Counted from the stretch's first letter, positions 20,264-31,351 are shown. The stretch: DNA of 64,000 bases from Forficula auricularia (GCA_024734495.1 JALMQS010000161.1:3136450-3200449); one strand, 5' to 3'. Notes: generated from the letters alone by a model not told the origin. Numbers and translations are program-made.

Positions 20264-20900
20264 CAGGGGTTCCTAAACTTTTCAGAGTCGTGGCGCCTTT
20301 TTAACCGACTTTGAAAAAAAGGTTGTCCGCCTCGGTGGTGTAATGGTCAGAACAACTGACTGGCAACCCGGAGGTCTCGGGTTCGATTCCCGGCTATACC
20401 CAGACATTTTTTCTGTAAGTATAGGGTCTGGTAATAAAAATTAAGTGGGAGATAAATTTAACCGAATTTATCGCGCGGAGGATTACCACTGCTCGAAGCC
20501 CCTAAAACCTTGGTAAATTGGATATTGAATTGTATCTAAGTTTCTGAGATTGGCTCGTGATCCCGGCTTCTTTTCCTTCTGCTCTGTTCTTTTCACGATT
20601 GAGGGGCCAGTCCATACAGGCCTTTAGGGGATCCACCTTCTGGTGTATCTCCTTCTCTCATCAATATCATTAAAAAAAAAAAAAAAAAAAATCAATTAAA
20701 CGGAATGTCTGTTTTTTCTTTATGTTTGTTCATTTATTTCTCATTACCATGTGGACCGATTTGGATGATTTTTTTGGATTGGTTTCAGTCTCGTACCCGA
20801 TTGGTCCCGTTTTTTTCATTGCTATTGGACCTTTTTGTTATGTATGTTCGCGCATAACTTTTTTTTACAGTAAAAATTTTCCCATGGCGCCCTAACCTAC
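20264..20900. mobile_element. hAT remnant containing a family B fragment and a SINE
   Basis: CAGGGGTTCCTAAACTTTTC, AGAGTCGTGGCGCC (20264 on) is a hAT end. GGCGCCCTAACC at 20886 may be its counterpart. Between them TTTTTAACCGACTTTGAAAAAAAGG (20298) and ACCGATTTGGATGATTTTTT, CCCGATTGGTCCCGTTTTTTTCATTGCTATTGGACCTTTTT (20755-20845) are two parts of a family B-like element, separated by a tRNA-derived SINE. The order of events reads hAT, then B, then SINE. Confidence 0.6.
20324..20691 (+). mobile_element. tRNA-derived SINE with poly(A) tail
   Basis: The first 79 bases are tRNA-like (20324-20402). An A-box-like TGGTGTAATGGTC and a B box GGTTCGATTCC are well placed for RNA polymerase III, and the middle reads CTGGCAA, which would put GGC at the anticodon position. 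A tRNA-unrelated body of about 270 bp follows (GAGGGGCCAGTCCATACAGG, CCTTCTGGTGTATCTCC), then a 20-base A run (20672-20691). The D and anticodon stems pair poorly, as usual for SINE heads. It interrupts a family B fragment. Confidence 0.82.
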
Positions 20901-20913
20901 TTAAAAGTACATA

Positions 20914-21266
20914 TATCAAAACAACTACCGTATTTTATATCTCTAAATACCCTTGTATTAGAATTGATAAAATATATAAGGAATTAATATTTTATTTTTC
21001 TATGAAAACCAAAAATTCAGACCACAGGGTCCCTTTGTATACATTTCAGTTTTTTCTAAGGTGTCAATGTTAAATTTTTTCGATTTATATCAAAATAAAT
21101 ACCGTATTTCGTCTCTCTAAATACTCTTGTGTTATAATCGATAAAAATATCTTATGAATTAATCATTTATTTTTCTATGAAAATCAACAATTCAGACCAC
21201 CGTGAAGACCCGTTGTATATATTTCAGATTTTTTGGAGGGTGGAAAAGTTAAATGTTTTCGATTTA
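20914..21266 (+). repeat. Tandem duplication, about 174-bp units
   Basis: Two diverged copies (20914-21087 and 21088-21266) share TATCAAAA, ACCGTATTT, CTCTAAATAC, TTATTTTTCTATGAAAA and CAGACCAC, each ending TTTTCGATTTA. Confidence 0.75.
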
Positions 21267-21269
21267 TGG

Positions 21270-22020
21270 ATGTCTAATCGTTTATTTATAGCTACTTATG
21301 TATTGTTTTTTAAATAAGAGAGAAATGATTAGTGTTTTTCTTGTAGTTAGTAGAGGGATCAGACAATTGAATCTTACAATAAGCCACTGAGGATGTCCAA
21401 AACAAGTTGTGCATTTCAAAGTATTAGAAAATTCATATGGGTACATGCAATTTTTAATATTCTCAAAGTTATTAATATTATTATTTTTTATTTAAGAAAA
21501 ATTTTTTTATTTAATATTCCTATTGGTTATATATTCGGATTGTTTTTATAAAAATAACTTTTTTTTCTACCCCTTGGCCTTCGGGAACTAATGCCCATTT
21601 AGCCAAAAAATAACTTAAATGCAGGGCTTTTCGCGTTGCCAACCTATTTTTTTTTTACCTCTTGGAACCAGCCGGTCTGACTCGACCACTATTTTATTTC
21701 ATGCAAATCATATTGGAAGTAAGTAATATTGCTTTCAAAAATTTTCACTAGAACCACTCTCCTAATGAAACGATTTATTATTCGGAAGGGTCAACAATCG
21801 GTCTATAAGCATAAATAAGTCTCGAAATGCGAAGACAAATAACTTTCAAGACTCCAAAATATACTGTCTGGGATTCTTGGGTCACGACAACTTAAAAGCG
21901 GATGGTCGAATAAAGTCTCGTTCTGGTTCTGAAATGTTCAAAAGAAGAATTAATAAATTTCACAATTAAACAATAATTTTATGAATTAAAGGGGTTTTTA
22001 GTCATGTGATAAAATAAATA
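21270..22020. other. No gene seen
   Basis: AT-rich sequence. ACTTTTTTTTCTACCCCTTG at 21558 introduces a slightly GC-richer stretch. I find no coding or RNA feature. Confidence 0.45.
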
Positions 22021-22115
22021 AATACAGTAATTTTAACTCAACTATTATTATTTATTTGATTGATTTATCAGACAGTTTCGGTCACCCCCAGTTGACTATC
22101 TTGAGGAGTAAATTT
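22021..22115 (-). mobile_element. Penelope-type 3' end fragment
   Basis: GACAGTTTCGGTCACCCCCAG, TTGACTATCTTGAGGAGTA parallels the terminus of the full Penelope-like element at 22958-22988 (CAGTTTCGGTCACCACTGG, TCGACCATCCTCAG), and the AT-rich flanks also agree in order. It is a decayed terminus of a related element. Confidence 0.6.
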
Positions 22116-22119
22116 CTTT

Positions 22120-22860
22120 TCATAATTTGGAATTTGTTGGAAGAACCTTAAATAATAATTAAATGGAATGTGTATAAGATGTGAGCAAAAGAGCCAAAAC
22201 CAAAATAATATGCTTGAATTTCACGCTCATCTGGCTTATAACATTGCAAATTTATCAGCGTCTTAGATCAGTTCTTCCCTCTTTAGTCCAACTATGCTTT
22301 TCAGTGTTGTTTTTTATTTATAAAAAGTAGTAATAGAAAGAAAGATATTTGAGAGTTTTACACAAGTTTTATTTTTAATGAGCAACCACGAAAATAAATG
22401 CAGGTATACAAATGCAAATATATCATTAAACAAATACCTTCATACATTTATTATATACTTATATATATATCCGGGCAACAAAATAAAGCCTAAAATATCA
22501 ACATATTTATTTATTTTTATTTATTTTATTAATTGAAAAAAAATTATTTCGGGGGAAAAAATAACAACACAAAAATTCTACCTCAATTAATTTTTTTTTT
22601 TTAATAATCCCTCCTAATATTCTAAACGCAAGTATTTTATTTATTTTAATTACAAACTTGAATAAATATATTTTTACATTAATATCATGTTTTGTTTATT
22701 GCTATTATTTTTTAATCACGCTATAATTGTGCAATATTGGCCTCCAATGAAAATAATCTTTTTGAAGTTTTTAAATTCATTGATATTTATACCTTCTTCG
22801 TCAATCTTTTTAATTAGAAATATTTTATTAATTTTCTTCCAGAACTTAAGTGACTTGATT
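22120..22860. other. No gene seen
   Basis: AT-rich sequence with no supported gene. TTAATTAGAAATATTTTATT at 22809 recurs near the GTTTCG tips elsewhere and may be element-derived. Confidence 0.45.
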
Positions 22861-23619
22861 TAAATTTTTCATTAAATTGAAGGGTTGGTTTTTGTCACAA
22901 AAATAATAAAACAATAATTTTAATAACTATTAGAATTATTTAATTGATTACTATACAGTTTCGGTCACCACTGGTCGACCATCCTCAGTAGTTCTAAAAA
23001 TTGAAATGAAACATTTATTTACATTTTTCTTTTTATAGAGAATTATATAACACAAAATTTTTTTATAATAATTTGAAATCATACATACATCTCGTTCAAG
23101 AGAACCGGAATTTGTCATTTCATGAAACATTCATTCTTAAATCTTCAATATAGATAGATCACACAATTCATTACAATCACACACACATATATACATATAT
23201 AGCAACAATTTATAAAAACGTTTACTAGTGAACTAGAAACTATTTTGAATTAATAGAGGATTATATTAAATACTATTTTCCAATTTTATTTTTTTCTAAT
23301 TATCTCATTGCATCGTCAATTATTATACAATTAAAAAACCCATTATAAATAATCCATTCTAAAAACACATTATAAGTTAAATTCATTCTTTATTTTTAAT
23401 TTTTATTAATGAAATATCAAAAAACATACATCTTCCTATTACATTTTCTTTCAAAATCAATACTTGTTTAATCAACACACCAAATCAAATCAATATTTTT
23501 ACAACAATGACACAATTAGACTATAACATTCTGATATGCTTTCAGAATCCATTTTGAAATTTACAAGTATCGATATCCTTCAATATATAAAGAATTCTTT
23601 TATTTTCTCTTGGTCCAAT

Positions 23620-25250
23620 TTTTCTCTTAATCTAGTATTTTTACTCCTTCAAAATCGAAAGTATGCTCGTTGTCAATAGCATGAATGGATAACGCGGAGA
23701 CCAATTTATTTCCATTAATCGATGAAGTATGTTCTTTAATTCTTTGTCTCAAATGTCTTGAAGTCTCACCTATATACTTGTGTGTTTTTATCTTTTTTAT
23801 GAATCACAAACTATCTCATAAACAACACCCATTTTATCAAGTTTTTCAAGATGAGTCTTATTATTGAATATGTTCATAGGTGGCCTGCCAACACTGTGTA
23901 CTAATTTTATGTCATTATTATTCAGAATTCTCAAGATTTTCGCAGATAAATCATGAATATATGGGATGGAGCCTTTAATAATTTTATCTTCCTTTTTAAT
24001 CACTTCCGTTACTAATTTATTTTCTATATTTAGTTAGAACTTTATTGAAAAATTGTTTCGAATATCCATTGCTTTCACATTTCTTTTGTAACTCAATCAA
24101 TCTTATGTCTCTGTAGCTCTCATCACATATTCTGTCCCAATCTACCTATTTCTCCATATATTAAACTAATCTTATGCTGAAGTGGCTGTACTGATTTAAA
24201 GTTCAACATTCTATTTGATTTTGAATCTTTCACATACAGGTCTGTCCTCAAACGTTCCTCAACTCTGACAATTTTAATATCCAAAAAACTGATGTTATTG
24301 TTTAATTCTTTTTCATATGTGAAATCTAAATTATCATTGAAACTATTAAGCGCCTCTATACAAAGGTCTGCGCTGTTCTTCTTAACAATAGCCAGGCTAT
24401 CATCAACATATTGTATATATAGTTTCAACTTCATTGGTTTATTACATCAACATATATTTTATCCATCACTAAGTCCGCAATAATGGGACTGAGACATCCT
24501 CCTATTGGAACTCCTTTTAATTGTTTGTAAATGTTATTATCATGTCTGAAAAAACAATTGTCGAGACACAGACCTATAGCTTCAATGAACTGCTTTTCCG
24601 TCGAATATGTATATTTCTCAATCTCACTCCATCTTTCTTTCATGATCCTATAAACAAGATCAATCGGAATACTTGGAAATAGGTTTCGTACATCAAATGA
24701 AATCAAGTCTCATCTTGCTGTATCGTTATTTCTTGTATTATATCTACAACCATGTATGAGTTTTTACTCTGACCTCACTTGAGATTATATTTTTTAAGAT
24801 ATTAGCAATGTATCTTTCCAAATTATTTTGTGGGCCATTAAGATTGGAGACTATTAATCTTAAGGGTCTCTCAGGTTGTGAACCTTCACTAAACCATAAC
24901 AACTTCTAGCGATGAATGAAAGGGCGAAATTTTAATCTTTTTTAATTCATCTTTTCCAATATTATCACTTTTGTGAGCCTCTACTGCAAATTTATTTATA
25001 CATTTCTCAACTTTTGAAGTTGGATCTTTTTTCACTACTTTATATGTATTTTCATCCGATAAAATATTATTCATTTTCTCATCATATTCTGATTTATTCA
25101 TGACGATACTAATGTTCCGACTTATCACTTTGTAAAATATAATTTTCTTTTTGTTTATTTTCTTGAATTCAAATGTCTTCATTGCAGCTTTTATAAAGAT
25201 AATCATTTTTAATATTTTTTTATTTTAATTTTATATAAATAATTCTGTAT
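23620..25250 (-). pseudogene. Penelope-like reverse transcriptase plus GIY-YIG endonuclease, broken
   Basis: The intact protein would copy element RNA at a nick made by its endonuclease. Reading the minus strand from about 25206: an N-terminal part with DPTSKVEKCINKF (about 25030), a finger-region block PERPLRLIVSNLNGPQNN (about 24865), ISFDVRNLFPSIP (about 24700), FFRHDNNIYKQLKGVPIGG (about 24550), then LSPIIADLVM. The catalytic YVDD motif is in YIQYVDDSLAIV (about 24415), and SFLDIKIVR follows. The endonuclease part reads GVVYEIVCDS (about 23825), YIGETSRHLRQ (about 23775) and HAIDNEHTFDFEG (about 23670). At least three frameshifts and several stops separate these blocks. The order RT then GIY-YIG is diagnostic of Penelope-like elements. 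Confidence 0.9.
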
Positions 25251-25469
25251 AATATTATTTAGTTTTATTTCTAATTATCTTTTTTCTTTATTAGGCTTGT
25301 TACTATATTTTAATTGACATTTCAATTTCTGATATTAGATTGATAATGTCTTTTTCTTTGTTTTTATTTAAATTAGTGAAATTTTGGACCCAATCTTAAT
25401 ATTAATTTTATTTCTTATATTCGAAACAATTTTTCAATAAAGTTCTAACTAAATATAGAAAAAATAAAT

Positions 25470-25850
25470 TAGTAACGGAAGTGATTAAGGAAGATAAAAT
25501 TATTAAAGGCTCCATCCATATATTCATGATTTATCTGCGAAAATCTTGAGAATTCTGAATAATAATGACATAAAATTAGTACACAGTGTTGGCAGGCCAC
25601 TCATGAACATATTCAATAATAAGACTCATCTTGAAAAACTTGATAAAATGGGTGTTGTTTATGAGATAGTTTGTGATTCATGTAAAAAAGATAAAAAAAC
25701 ACACGAGTATATAGGTGAGACTTCAAGACATTTGAGACAAAAATTAAAGAACATATTTCATCGATTAATGGAAATAAATTGGTCTCCATTATCCATTCAT
25801 GCTATTGACCTTTGAAACACTTTCGATTTTGAAAGGTAAAAATACTAGAT
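25470..25850 (+). pseudogene. Penelope GIY-YIG endonuclease fragment, second copy
   Basis: This plus-strand copy of the 3' coding part includes VHSVGRPLMNIFNNK, GVVYEIVCDSCKKDKKTH, EYIGETSRHLRQ and LSIHAID. It keeps the second cysteine of the C..C pair before YIGET, which the minus-strand copy lost to a stop. It lacks any reverse transcriptase. It is open from 25546 to 25815, but it is a truncated duplicate. Confidence 0.88.
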
Positions 25851-27044
25851 TATGAAAAAATTGAACAAGAAAAAATAAAAAGAATCTCTTTATATATTGA
25901 AGGATATCGATAATTCTGTAAATTTCAAAATGGATTCTGGCATATCAAATGTTATAGTCTAATTGTGTCATTGTTGTAAAAATATTGATTTGATTTGGTG
26001 TGATGTTGATTAAACAAGTATTGATTTTGAAAGAAAAATGTAATAGGAAGATGTATGTTTTTTGATATTTCATTAATAAAAAATTAAAAATAAAGAATGA
26101 ATTTAACTTATAATGTGTTTTTAGAATGGATTATTTATAATGGGTTTTTTAATTGTATAATAATTGACGATGCAATGAGATGAATTAGAAAAAAAAATAA
26201 AATTGAAAATAGTATTTAATATAATCATTAATTCAAAATAGTTTCTAGTTCACTAGTAAACGTTTTTATAAATTGTTGCTATATATGTATATATGTGTGT
26301 GATTGTAATGAATTGTGTGATCTATCTATATTGAAGATTTAAGAATGAATGTTTCATGTGAAATGACAAATTCCGGTTCTTGAACAAGGATATATGTATG
26401 ATTTCAAATTATTATAAAAAAATTTTGTGTTATATAATTCTCTATAAAAAAGAAAAAAATGTAAATAAATGTTTCATTTCAATTTTTTAAGAACTACTAG
26501 GGGATGGTCGACCAGTGGTGACCGAAACTGTATAGTAATCAATTAAATAATTCTAATAGTTATTAAAATTATTGTTTTATTATTTTTGTGACAAAACCAA
26601 CCTTCAATTTAATGAAAAAATAGAAATATTTTATTTGTTATTTCTCATGGGCTGAAATACCTGATAACTGGATATATGTAAATTCGTTTTTTGTATTAAT
26701 AGTAATAGATCAAAATCCCAGCGACCCCAGACATACGTCAAAGTATAAAGCGGGTGGGTACTATAGTAGGTTATAACTAGAGACCGGATTCCTATGCAAT
26801 TGCATATTTTGTTTGTCGCCCCATACGACCTAGGGGATCAATTATCTATCCGAATCATGCATCTAGGATACTGTGGGTTAAATTTTATAGTGCATATTTT
26901 TTGCATATTTGAGTAATATTGCATAAAATTGGATATTTGAAGGATTTTTGACAAATATTGCCTATTTCGCGTCAAATACAGATTTTTCAAAAGTAAATTT
27001 TCGGAAAAAAAAAAATGAAGAAAAATATATATAGAGTTCCTTTA

Positions 27045-27141
27045 AATTTGCCCTCATTACATCTGAGGATGTGGAGCGCTCCTTTTCATTGAATAAATCA
27101 ATTTTAAGTGACCGTAGACATAATAACCTGAAGATAATTTA
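27045..27141 (+). pseudogene. hAT transposase C-terminal dimerisation-domain fragment
   Basis: The plus strand reads FALITSEDVERSFSLNKSIL, then SDRRHNNLKII before a TAG. Hydrophobic-S-x-DVERSFS...K.IL.DRR..L is the conserved signature of the hAT C-terminal dimerisation domain. About 32 residues are preserved. The rest of the transposase is missing or too decayed to read, though the following codons (FKPKLFTITIIF) may continue the domain. Confidence 0.82.
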
Positions 27142-27371
27142 GAAAAATAGTTTTAAACCTAAATTATTCACAATTACAATCATATTTTCATTATTTTTGA
27201 GATCCTTTGTTAATGATTTCTTTATTATAAATATTATTTTTTTAATGGCCTTCGGTAACTACCATATAGCCAATTTTGACCATTGAGCGTTCGTGTGTGT
27301 ATGTGAGTGTTAAAGTGTGTGTAAATTAGTGTAGTGATCAGATTATAGCCGGTCAAATTTTTGCATTATTT

Positions 27372-27545
27372 TATTATTTTATTAAATGAATTTAACTTTA
27401 AAGGACATCATAGATATGAGAGAAATATTTTTACATTGCATATCAGAGAGGTTCGTCCCCTTAGGAATCGAACCCAAGCGCTAACTAAGCTTGCCGGGCC
27501 AGTAGCCAAACCCTTAAGACAAATCTCTCTCTGACATGCAACATA
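27372..27545 (-). mobile_element. tRNA-like SINE, family S, copy 1
   Basis: On the minus strand, GTCAGAGAGAGATTTGTC, TGGCTACTGGCCCGG and the B box GGGTTCGATTCC, then GGGGACGAACCTCTCTG. The outer AGAGAG/CTCTCT bases pair like an extended acceptor stem. A tail (GCAATGTAAAAATATTTCTC, TCATATCTATGATGTCC) follows and recurs alone at 27740-27806. Related copies are at 54390, 60765 and 61205. Confidence 0.7.
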
Positions 27546-27739
27546 TATAAGTATTATAGCTAGACATTTCACTCCCTTCAACTCAAAGGGAATAGTGAAA
27601 ATTCCTGCTAAACTGAAAAAAAGTTTTCAGTGACGGACCCATGGATTTTACAGTGAAAACAAAGATTTAAGTATCTTTTTTGGATGTCTTTTTTTGAAAA
27701 AAGATGGAAATTATTTCAAAAATCAACCCAGTATATAAT

Positions 27740-27806
27740 ATTATTAAATGAATTTAACTTTAAAGGACATCATAGATATTAGAGAAATATTTTTAGATTG
27801 CATATA
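27740..27806 (-). repeat. SINE S tail fragment
   Basis: ATTAAATGAATTTAACTTTAAAGGACATCATAGATATTAGAGAAATATTTTTAGATTGCATAT repeats 27372-27442 almost exactly, without the tRNA-like part. Confidence 0.8.
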
Positions 27807-28130
27807 TCCCTATAATCGCCATTATTAGTTTATATTTTGTACGTCAATTAAAATACAAAAATAAAAGCAATACAATACAATCGTGTCTGTTAAATAAAAC
27901 TACCCCCCCCAGCATATTTTTTCGATTACATTTTTTGAAACATTATTCAATTTATTATGTTGATTTTATTCAAAGAGCAAGGCTTTATACTTTGACATAG
28001 GTCTGGGGTCACTGGGATCTTGGTCTAAGCTGAGTCACTTCACAAATGAATGCCGAAATAAGAGCACACCTTTTATAAATCAACTTGTCTGTAGTAGTAG
28101 CAATGGAGAAAGGGGTAAATTGAACATTCC

Positions 28131-28310
28131 CCTTTTTACTTTCACATTTATATTCTATACAATATATATAGTAATGTGAAGTATTGCGATAGCCTTTCTG
28201 GATCCTGACTCTTTGAGAACTACTATCTCAGAGATGAAAAAAGTTAATTTCATTTTGTAACTTCTATGTGGAAGGAATCGATGCCCTTAATAGTTGGAAA
28301 CCGGATATTT
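28131..28310 (+). repeat. Repeat shared with the interior of the 42-kb element
   Basis: TTTTACTTTCACATTTATATTC, GTGAAGTATTGCGA, CTCTTTGAGA, GAAAAAAGTTAATTTCATTTTG, GGAAGGAATCGATGCCC and TAATAGTTGGAAACCGGAT match 42395-42570 in order. Confidence 0.7.
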
Positions 28311-28474
28311 TATTTTCGATATTTTAAATTTTTGAAAAAAATTTGTGCAATTTTATTATGTTTAATGAACTACCCCCAAGATTTGTATTTTCCTTACTCG
28401 AGGTAATTTAATCTTGTTTCCTGCTTTAAAGAATAATATTTTCTTTTATATCCCTATAATCGCCAATATTAGCC

Positions 28475-28620
28475 CCGTGGGTTGGGCGTAGAATAGACCC
28501 GCAGTATTCCCTGCTTGTCGTAAGAGGCGACTAATAGGGATTTTTTTTTATTTATCAGCCAACTTTTCGTCGACTTTGCCCACTTCTTCGGGGCTTCTAC
28601 GTTGGCTGATAAATAAAAAA
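28475..28620 (+). mobile_element. Retroelement fragment with terminal hairpin
   Basis: GCGTAGAATAGACCCGCAGT, ATTCCCTGCTTGTCGTAAGA, GGCGACTAATAGGGA resembles a conserved 5' segment I recall from arthropod retroelements. It is followed by TTTATTTATCAGCCAAC and its inverted copy GTTGGCTGATAAATAAA (arms about 28548-28564 and 28602-28618) around a GC-richer loop. The class is not established. Confidence 0.45.
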
Positions 28621-28747
28621 GTCACACATAAAAACTTGTCTTTATTTTCCTATTATAAACATTCAAATTAATACAAATTATGGTCGGAAATGATAATAAT
28701 AACAATATTAAATTTTGTTTGTTTCTCTGCCTTGTAAAATTTCCTTG

Positions 28748-28850
28748 TTGTGAGTTAACAGGTTTACACTCTAAGGCGACGATATTTGTTGTAACACAAA
28801 GAGAAACAATGAGGTTGTCCTCTGCTTGATGCAAATAAACATACACACAT
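28748..28850 (+). repeat. Solo arm and TGCTTGATGCAAATAAAC repeat
   Basis: GTGAGTTAACAGGTTTACAC, GGCGACGATATTTG matches the right arm of the 8.0-8.26 kb inverted repeat. TCCTCTGCTTGATGCAAATA (28817) recurs with changes at 36118 and 36258. Confidence 0.55.
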
Positions 28851-28913
28851 ATATATCGAAATTATATATCTGTATATATATTATTTATTTGTTTGAGACT
28901 ATAGTTTCGCAGG

Positions 28914-28931
28914 CTTGGCCCTCATCATCAG
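28914..28931 (-). other. CTGATGATGA...GAAAC tip
   Basis: The minus strand reads CTGATGATGAGGGCCAAGCC, TGCGAAACTATAG. Stem pairing is weak here. The flank (TTTTAATTATAAATATT) is shared with 41740 and is similar to 22809 and 12510, so it is a dispersed family. Confidence 0.4.
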
Positions 28932-29184
28932 TATTTTTAATTATAAATATTATTTTTCATGGGATCAGTATCGCATGGATATTGAAAATTTTTGAAATTT
29001 TTTCTTTCTTTCTCAGGTGAATAGCCAGGTATAATTAAAAAACATTTTTTGGTACACATCTGTTGAATCTTCTCTTTGATTTGTGTAGCACTTAGGTGTA
29101 TTTTTCGTTTTACAATATTCTTTATATATTGAATGTTTGAACAGAAAACATTTGAAAGGTGTACATAGATGCAGGTGTTAATTT

Positions 29185-29700
29185 TTAATATCCCATCGGG
29201 GCAGTGAAAGTGGCAAGAGCGATCAGCCCTCCCCCATCGGTGGGCCCTTCATTCATCATTTGCCCGGAAAACCAACCATTATTATTAAATAATTTGAGTG
29301 TGTTAAGTTTTATTTGATAATTTAGTAGATTTTCCGTTTGGAACGCCCGGAGGCGCAGGTCTATTTGTCATTGCACCCGACTCTCTCTCTCTATCCGAGG
29401 GCATTGTCACAGAGGGTGGAAGAGGGGTGGTGGGTCCCCTCGAGCTTTTCCATTGGCTGTTCTACCCGCCCTCTTTTTATATGAAAAAGGCTTCCCTCCC
29501 CTCCCCGCAGGCCGCCGCCCTTGCTCTTGCGCCAATCCACGCCCTGCGGCGGATTTCAACCCCCTGCGCTCCTCGTTTCCCCCACGGCCCGCCAGAGCAG
29601 CAGCCAGCGCCCCGGGGCTCTTATGGGCTCTATGCAAGCACCAAGAGCCGCTTGAATTACATTTTATATGTCCTGAAATGAAACACGATTTATGATATGC
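29185..29700. promoter_or_regulatory. GC-rich island with promoter-like elements
   Basis: After a smaller GC-rich patch (29190-29275), the stretch 29340-29690 is strongly GC-rich with CG dinucleotides (CCTCCCCGCAGGCCGCCGCC, CCCACGGCCCGCCAGAGCAG). An inverted CCAAT box (CCATTGGCTG, 29451) lies about 20 bases upstream of a TATA-like TTTTATATG (29475). Open frames of 80-102 codons on both strands (P/A/R-rich) have no known motif. In an otherwise AT-rich, repeat-filled region, this unique island is a good candidate for a host promoter or first exon. Confidence 0.35.
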
Positions 29701-30011
29701 AAAGAAACAACTCACCGAGGGATTCCACCCTCACCTCCTCATATCACCCGTCCACCTTCCATCCAAAAAAAGAAAAAACAGAATTCCATTTATTTAAGAT
29801 ATAATTGATATTTAATTTATAACCAGCCCGTCCCAGTAAAACAAAAAGACGGTCCCTATCAAGGGATGAGTTTCATTACATTTAAGATTACCTATACATT
29901 AATCCAGTATTCTTTAGTCGAAATTTCTCGAAAACGGCTTTAAAGATATTTCATTATTCGTGTCTATTATTAATAATTAAAGGGATCGAAGTGAGTTGGA
30001 CTTGACTTTTA

Positions 30012-30222
30012 ATTAAATACAAAGTTTTTATTTAAATAGGCCAAACGTTTCGTTGCTGGTTCGCAACTTCTTCAGTGACTCATTTATTAAACTTATCTGT
30101 CTGATGTTTTGACTAAGAGAAAAACCCCAGACAGATAAGTTTAATAAATTATCCACTGAAGTAGTTGCGAACCAGCAACGAAACGTTTGGCTATTTAAAT
30201 AAAAAGTTTGTATTGAATTTAA
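30012..30222. repeat. Snap-back palindrome, 30.1 kb
   Basis: Arms about 30012-30107 and 30122-30222 share AAATAGCCAAACGTTTCGTTGCTGGTTCGCAACT and GACAGATAAGTTTAATAAAT, separated by about 15 bases. The minus-strand tip at 30047-30075 reads CTGAAGA, A, GTTG...CAAC hairpin, GAAACGTTTGG. The plus-strand partner at 30155-30184 has CTGAAGT instead. Confidence 0.85.
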
Positions 30223-30442
30223 AGACTTTAAAGATTTTTATAAAACAATTTTGAGGTCACATAGGGCTACAAGGTCTACAAATAAGGCTTAATTATGATT
30301 TTTAATATTTGCAGCAAATATTATATATATATACTATCTACCATATATGTATTTGATTATATTAACCTAATTAAGACAAAAAGTACATATCAAATAACAA
30401 AATAATAAATAAATTTTATCAATCTTTTTTATACATATTTAA

Positions 30443-30521
30443 AAATATCCTTAGTAGCACAAAGTTTCAAACTATATAGTAACTATATAGTTTGAAACAT
30501 TGTGCTGCTAGAGATATTTTT
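30443..30521. repeat. Short palindrome with 38-bp arms
   Basis: GTTTCAAACTATATAGT and ACTATATAGTTTGAAAC meet almost directly. The arms extend outward through TAGCACA/TGTGCTGCTA and ATATCC/AGATAT with a few mismatches. It could extrude a cruciform. Confidence 0.8.
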
Positions 30522-30524
30522 AAC

Positions 30525-31350
30525 ATGATTAACCCCTTCAGGAGTAACTCGAAATATACCTAGTAATTTATATTTTTTAAATTTTTATTTAAATTTTATC
30601 TCAAATACGATAAATAATTAATAGAAGGGAAAAATTATTTCATAAAAATTTTTTTTTGATGATCTTGTATCCCTGTCTGCACTCAAATTATTAAACTATA
30701 ATCTTAGAACTTTGTTTGGGAAATTTAAAAAAAAACTAAATAAAAGTACTCGAAACAAGCAAGTATGATAATAAATATAATTTAAAAATATCTCTCGTTC
30801 CATTCTTTCATTTTATTTAAAATTTTAAAGAATCCATTTCTGACTATTTATCATTTGATGAAGTTCTTTAAGTGAAAATATTACATAATTGACTTCTATA
30901 TTGAAAATTCAGCCAATGTTGAGAACTACTATTTTTTTTAGAGTATCTACTTTTAATCGGGTATTTTTAAGTCTTTTCAAAATTTCTCGAAAACGGTTTT
31001 AACAATTTTTATTAAATAATAGTAATAAAAATAATTTAAAAAATCCCAATCGTTCGATTCTTACTTTTTATTTAAAAATTTTAAATACAAGGTATCATAA
31101 TTATCTATCGGTTTAACGATCTAACCATAACAATTGATAACATACACACACATATACAGAGAGGCATCGAGAGGGGAAAGTCATTTTAGCTGTAGCCCTG
31201 GGGTTCAGCCTCCGAAGAGGCCCCGGGGCTTTCACTAAATAAATTATTATGAACTTAATACTTTTATACCTAGTATTCTTAATTTTTAGCTTACCAAAAA
31301 TATCCTTGTAAAATAAATTTACATAATGCTTATAAATATTTCACCCAGTA
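30525..31350. other. No gene seen
   Basis: AT-rich sequence with a short GC-richer patch at about 31190-31240 (GGCCCCGGGGC). No feature is supported. Confidence 0.45.
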
Positions 31351-31351
31351 T

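Larger units (their letters stand above)
22865..26619. mobile_element. Penelope-like element, head-to-head duplex
   Basis: Inverted arms of about 1.2 kb (22865-24065 and 25417-26619) flank a single central region (24066-25416). The minus-strand copy holds a reverse transcriptase followed by a GIY-YIG endonuclease. The right arm is a plus-strand copy of the endonuclease and 3' region only. Both ends carry CTGAGGA (or a decayed form), a GGTC...GACC hairpin and GAAACTG (22958-22988 minus, 26498-26529 plus). Penelope-like elements are known for 5'-truncated, inverted partial copies joined to a longer one. All frames are broken. No target duplication could be fixed. Confidence 0.88.
26706..28028. 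mobile_element. hAT-like element remnant with inverted ends
   Basis: The left end (AAAATCCCAGCGACCCCAGA, CATACGTCAAAGTATAAAGC) and the complement of the right end (AAGATCCCAGTGACCCCAGA, CCTATGTCAAAGTATAAAGC) are inverted over about 40 bp. Inside lie a transposase fragment (about 27045-27141) and a tRNA-like SINE. I could not identify an 8-bp duplication. Confidence 0.7.
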
